Of a stretch of 64,000 bases of DNA, positions 61,969 to 64,000 are shown piece after piece. This DNA is from Acidovorax sp. FHTAMBA. Its GTDB lineage: Bacteria > Pseudomonadota > Gammaproteobacteria > Burkholderiales > Burkholderiaceae_C. The stretch is taken from positions 2,363,501 to 2,427,500 of the forward strand of contig NZ_CP152407.1 in NCBI RefSeq assembly GCF_038958875.1, given 5' to 3'. A model generated the notes under the pieces. It did no database searches and was not told the origin of the DNA. It worked only from the letters and a program-made list of their open reading frames with translations. Both the position numbers and the translations under genes were made by a program. Every line of letters begins with the position of its first letter. Position 1 is the first letter of the stretch.

Positions 61969-62571
61969 ATCGCTACTGAATTTCGTGATCGTCGCCACCG
62001 GGAAGAGCGCAAGCACCGCCTGAACCGTGAAATCATGGCCCCGGAAGTCCGTCTGTCCGGGCCTGACAACGAGCCTTTGGGTGTTGTCAGCCTCATGGAG
62101 GCCTTGCGCATGGCCGGTGAGCTGGATGTGGATCTGGTGGAAATTGCCGCCACGGCAAACCCACCGGTGTGCCGCCTCATGGACTACGGCAAGTTCAAGT
62201 ACCAAGAGCAAAAGCGTGCGGCAGAAGCCAAAGCCAAGCAGACGGTCATCGAGATCAAGGAAGTCAAGTTCCGTCCTGGCACGGACGATGGCGACTACAA
62301 CATCAAGATGCGCAACATCCGCCGTTTTCTGGCGGATGGTGACAAGTGCAAGATCACGCTGCGGTTTCGCGGTCGTGAAATCACGCACCAGGAACTCGGT
62401 TTGGCGTTGCTGAACCGGATTCGTGACGAATTGGCAGACAGCATCATCATCGAGCAGTTTCCCAAGCTGGAAGGCCGCCAGATGATCATGATGATCGCTC
62501 CCGGCAAGAAGAAGCCCGCCGCAGCCAAACCGGCTGCTGAGAACGCCCAGGTGCCGGGCGGGGCGGCCTGA
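61969..62571 (+). CDS. infC: Translation initiation factor IF-3, AUC start
   Basis: 200 residues if it starts at ATC 61969, preceded by AAGGA at 8 nt and reading [21 protein letters not shown], the conserved IF-3 N-terminus. The first ATG (62035) would delete these 22 residues and has no good RBS. Rare AUU/AUC starts are a hallmark of infC and let IF-3 repress its own translation. Both IF-3 domains are complete ([39 protein letters not shown]). Confidence 0.93.
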   Translation: MATEFRDRRHREERKHRLNREIMAPEVRLSGPDNEPLGVVSLMEALRMAGELDVDLVEIAATANPPVCRLMDYGKFKYQEQKRAAEAKAKQTVIEIKEVKFRPGTDDGDYNIKMRNIRRFLADGDKCKITLRFRGREITHQELGLALLNRIRDELADSIIIEQFPKLEGRQMIMMIAPGKKKPAAAKPAAENAQVPGGAA

Positions 62572-62596
62572 ATCGCGCGGATGGGTGCAAAAATTT

Positions 62597-62674
62597 GAGT
62601 GCTTCGCCCGCAAGGGCGAAATACTCGAAGAGGCGGGGCTTTGGCTCTGCCGACCGAGAGGCGAAAGCCTTTCG
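62597..62674 (+). promoter_or_regulatory. Structured rpmI leader with two GNRA-loop hairpins
   Basis: Hairpin A: GAGT/ACTC outer pairing around TTCGCCC-GCAA-GGGCGAA (62597-62626). Hairpin B: CGAGAGGC-GAAA-GCCTTTCG (62655-62674). They lie in the 182-nt gap between infC and rpmI, where some bacteria place an L20-binding autoregulatory leader. That role is inferred. Confidence 0.5.
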
Positions 62675-62753
62675 ACAAAAGTGGCTCGGGGCCAACAAGT
62701 TTGCAGATCGGTTTGCAAACGCCTCACGAGCACAATGAAAAAGGAGCATTCAC

Positions 62754-62957
62754 ATGCCCAAAATGAAGACCAAGAGCAGCGCGAAAAAACGTTTCCGCGT
62801 TCGTCCCGGTGGCACCGTCAAGCGCGGTCAAGCCTTCAAGCGTCACATCTTGACCAAGAAGACCACCAAGAACAAGCGCCATCTGCGTGGTGCGGTTGCT
62901 GTGCACGAGACCAATATGGGCTCGATTTCACAGATGCTGCCCGGCATGGGCGTTTAA
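62754..62957 (+). CDS. rpmI: 50S ribosomal protein L35
   Basis: 67 residues, standard length. Basic N-terminus [19 protein letters not shown] and THE L35 core [30 protein letters not shown] upstream of ATG 62754. Cotranscribed with rplT 26 bp downstream. Confidence 0.97.
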   Translation: MPKMKTKSSAKKRFRVRPGGTVKRGQAFKRHILTKKTTKNKRHLRGAVAVHETNMGSISQMLPGMGV

Positions 62958-62983
62958 TTTACTGACGAACAAGGAGTACATAC

Positions 62984-63343
62984 ATGCCTCGCGTCAAACG
63001 TGGTGTAACGGCCCGTGCCCGTCACAAGAAAGTTCTCGCCCTTGCCAAGGGTTTCCGTGGTCGCCGCGGTAACGTCTTCCGTATCGCCAAACAGGCGGTA
63101 ATGAAGGCTGGGCAATATGCCTACCGTGACCGCCGCACCAAGAAGCGCGTGTTCCGCCAGTTGTGGATCGCCCGTATCAACGCCGCTGCGCGTGAACTGG
63201 GCATGACCTACAGCCAGTTCGCCAACGGCCTGAAGAAGGCTTCCATCGAGATCGACCGCAAGATGCTGGCCGACCTCGCAGTGCACGACAAGGCTGCCTT
63301 TGGCAGCATCGTGGAGCAAGTCAAGGCCAAGCTGGCTGCTTGA
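62984..63343 (+). CDS. rplT: 50S ribosomal protein L20
   Basis: 119 residues, standard length. Signature [27 protein letters not shown] at the N-terminus and [30 protein letters not shown] near 57-86. Essential for 50S assembly and, in many bacteria, the translational repressor of rpmI-rplT. Confidence 0.98.
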   Translation: MPRVKRGVTARARHKKVLALAKGFRGRRGNVFRIAKQAVMKAGQYAYRDRRTKKRVFRQLWIARINAAARELGMTYSQFANGLKKASIEIDRKMLADLAVHDKAAFGSIVEQVKAKLAA

Positions 63344-63357
63344 GTTCACGATGAGCG

Positions 63358-63430
63358 GCTATCGTTCTGATAGCTGCTTGCGCAATAACAGCAAGGGCTA
63401 GGGCTTGAAAAGGCACTAGCCCTTGTTCAT
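63358..63430 (+). repeat. Dispersed repeat copy and strong hairpin between rplT and pheS
   Basis: Begins GCTATCGTTCTGATAGCTGC and contains the perfect inverted repeat CAAGGGCTAG (63392-63401) / CTAGCCCTTG (63416-63425). No U-run follows, so it is not a typical terminator. Confidence 0.6.
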
Positions 63431-63444
63431 TTTCGAGAGTCGAT

Positions 63445-64000
63445 ATGAACGAGTTGGATTCCCTGGTCGAGAGCGCCACGCAACTGTTTGCCCAAAGTGC
63501 AACCCCTGCTGACCTCGAAAACGCCAAGGCGCAATTTCTGGGCAAGTCGGGCCGCGTGACCGAGCTCATGAAGGGCATGGCGCAGCTGTCCGTCGAGGAA
63601 AAGAAATCCCGTGGCGCTGCCATCAACGTGGCCAAGCAGGCCATCGAAGCCGCACTGACCGCACGCCGCCAGGCGCTGGCCGACGCAGAGCTGCAACTGC
63701 AATTGAAGGCTGAAGCACTGGACGTGAGCCTGCCAGGCCGCCAGCGCGGGCAGGGTGGCCTGCACCCGGTGTCGCTCACGCTCGAACGCATCCAGGGCAT
63801 TTTCGGCTCCATGGGTTTTGACGTTGCCGAAGGCCCCGAGATTGAAACCGACTGGTTCAACTTCACCGCATTGAACACGCCAGAGGACCATCCCGCGCGT
63901 TCCATGCACGACACGTTCTATGTGGAGGGCGGCACTGCCACCGCCCCCAACCTGCTGCGCACGCACACCAGCCCCATGCAGATCCGCCATGCAGTACAGC
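63445..64000 (+). CDS. pheS: Phenylalanyl-tRNA synthetase alpha subunit, N-terminal part
   Basis: Open to the right edge: 185 complete codons. N-terminal coiled-coil ([14 protein letters not shown] to [15 protein letters not shown]) followed by the start of the class II core: [57 protein letters not shown] in segments near 105-161, and [12 protein letters not shown] near 171. The family length is about 340-350, so nearly half is missing. Confidence 0.96.
   Translation, partial: MNELDSLVESATQLFAQSATPADLENAKAQFLGKSGRVTELMKGMAQLSVEEKKSRGAAINVAKQAIEAALTARRQALADAELQLQLKAEALDVSLPGRQRGQGGLHPVSLTLERIQGIFGSMGFDVAEGPEIETDWFNFTALNTPEDHPARSMHDTFYVEGGTATAPNLLRTHTSPMQIRHAVQ

Overview
This window looks like a chromosome segment of a beta-proteobacterium of the Comamonadaceae (Acidovorax-like). 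The evidence is the GC-rich coding, the aerobic benzoyl-CoA (box) operon, the putA/asnC, exbBD-tonB, aceA and thrS-infC-rpmI-rplT-pheS neighbourhoods, and a dispersed palindromic intergenic repeat that I associate with this family. The genus is an inference.

Layout. (1) 1-11528 is an aerobic benzoate (box) locus. boxD (cut by the left edge) and a DUF4863 gene run leftward. The regulator gene boxR runs rightward, followed by boxC, boxB, boxA, two crotonase-family genes, a 3-hydroxyacyl-CoA dehydrogenase and a MaoC-type hydratase. TGCA-N6-TGCA sites sit on both control regions. (2) About 11.5-37 kb is an accessory island. It opens with an IS5-type remnant. It continues with the replication, partition and relaxase block of a Tn4371-type integrative conjugative element (rlxS, traF, DUF2840, parB-like, parA, repA, alpA, DUF2285, DUF2958, xre) that lacks integrase and mating-pore genes. 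Then come a 5'-truncated PhoD-like gene coupled to a CoiA-like nuclease gene, and a DUF5623 gene. Next is a leftward defence operon: OLD nuclease/ATPase and UvrD-like helicase (Gabija-like), then a TIR/SEFIR protein and a PD-(D/E)XK nuclease that an IS256-type element has split. A TatD nuclease gene, a HEPN-like gene that appears frameshifted, and an AbiE-type toxin-antitoxin pair complete the island. (3) 37-45 kb returns to core genes: DUF6352, putA with a divergent Lrp/AsnC regulator, rlmD, a lipoprotein and a BI-1 family protein. (4) 46-55.3 kb is an iron-uptake cluster (hemP, exbD, exbB, tonB, bfd, PiuC-type hydroxylase, siderophore receptor) with Fur-like boxes, plus a DMT exporter with a His-rich tail and an alpha-hydroxy-acid oxidase. 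(5) 55.3-64 kb holds a SWIB protein, rraA, a DMT exporter, a gamma-glutamylcyclotransferase, aceA and the translation cluster thrS-infC-rpmI-rplT-pheS (cut by the right edge).

Most notable observations. First, thrS has a leader with a 13-residue, Thr-rich peptide and three mutually exclusive pairings ending in an intrinsic terminator, which is a classical ribosome-mediated attenuator. Second, a TIR/SEFIR plus PD-(D/E)XK module lies directly downstream of a Gabija-like pair. Its nuclease gene is interrupted by an IS256-type element whose 8-bp target duplication and reading frame show that precise excision would restore a 423-residue protein. Third, three 18-bp iteron-like repeats lie between parA and repA. 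Fourth, perfect TGCA-N6-TGCA operators include one placed exactly inside the boxC promoter spacer.
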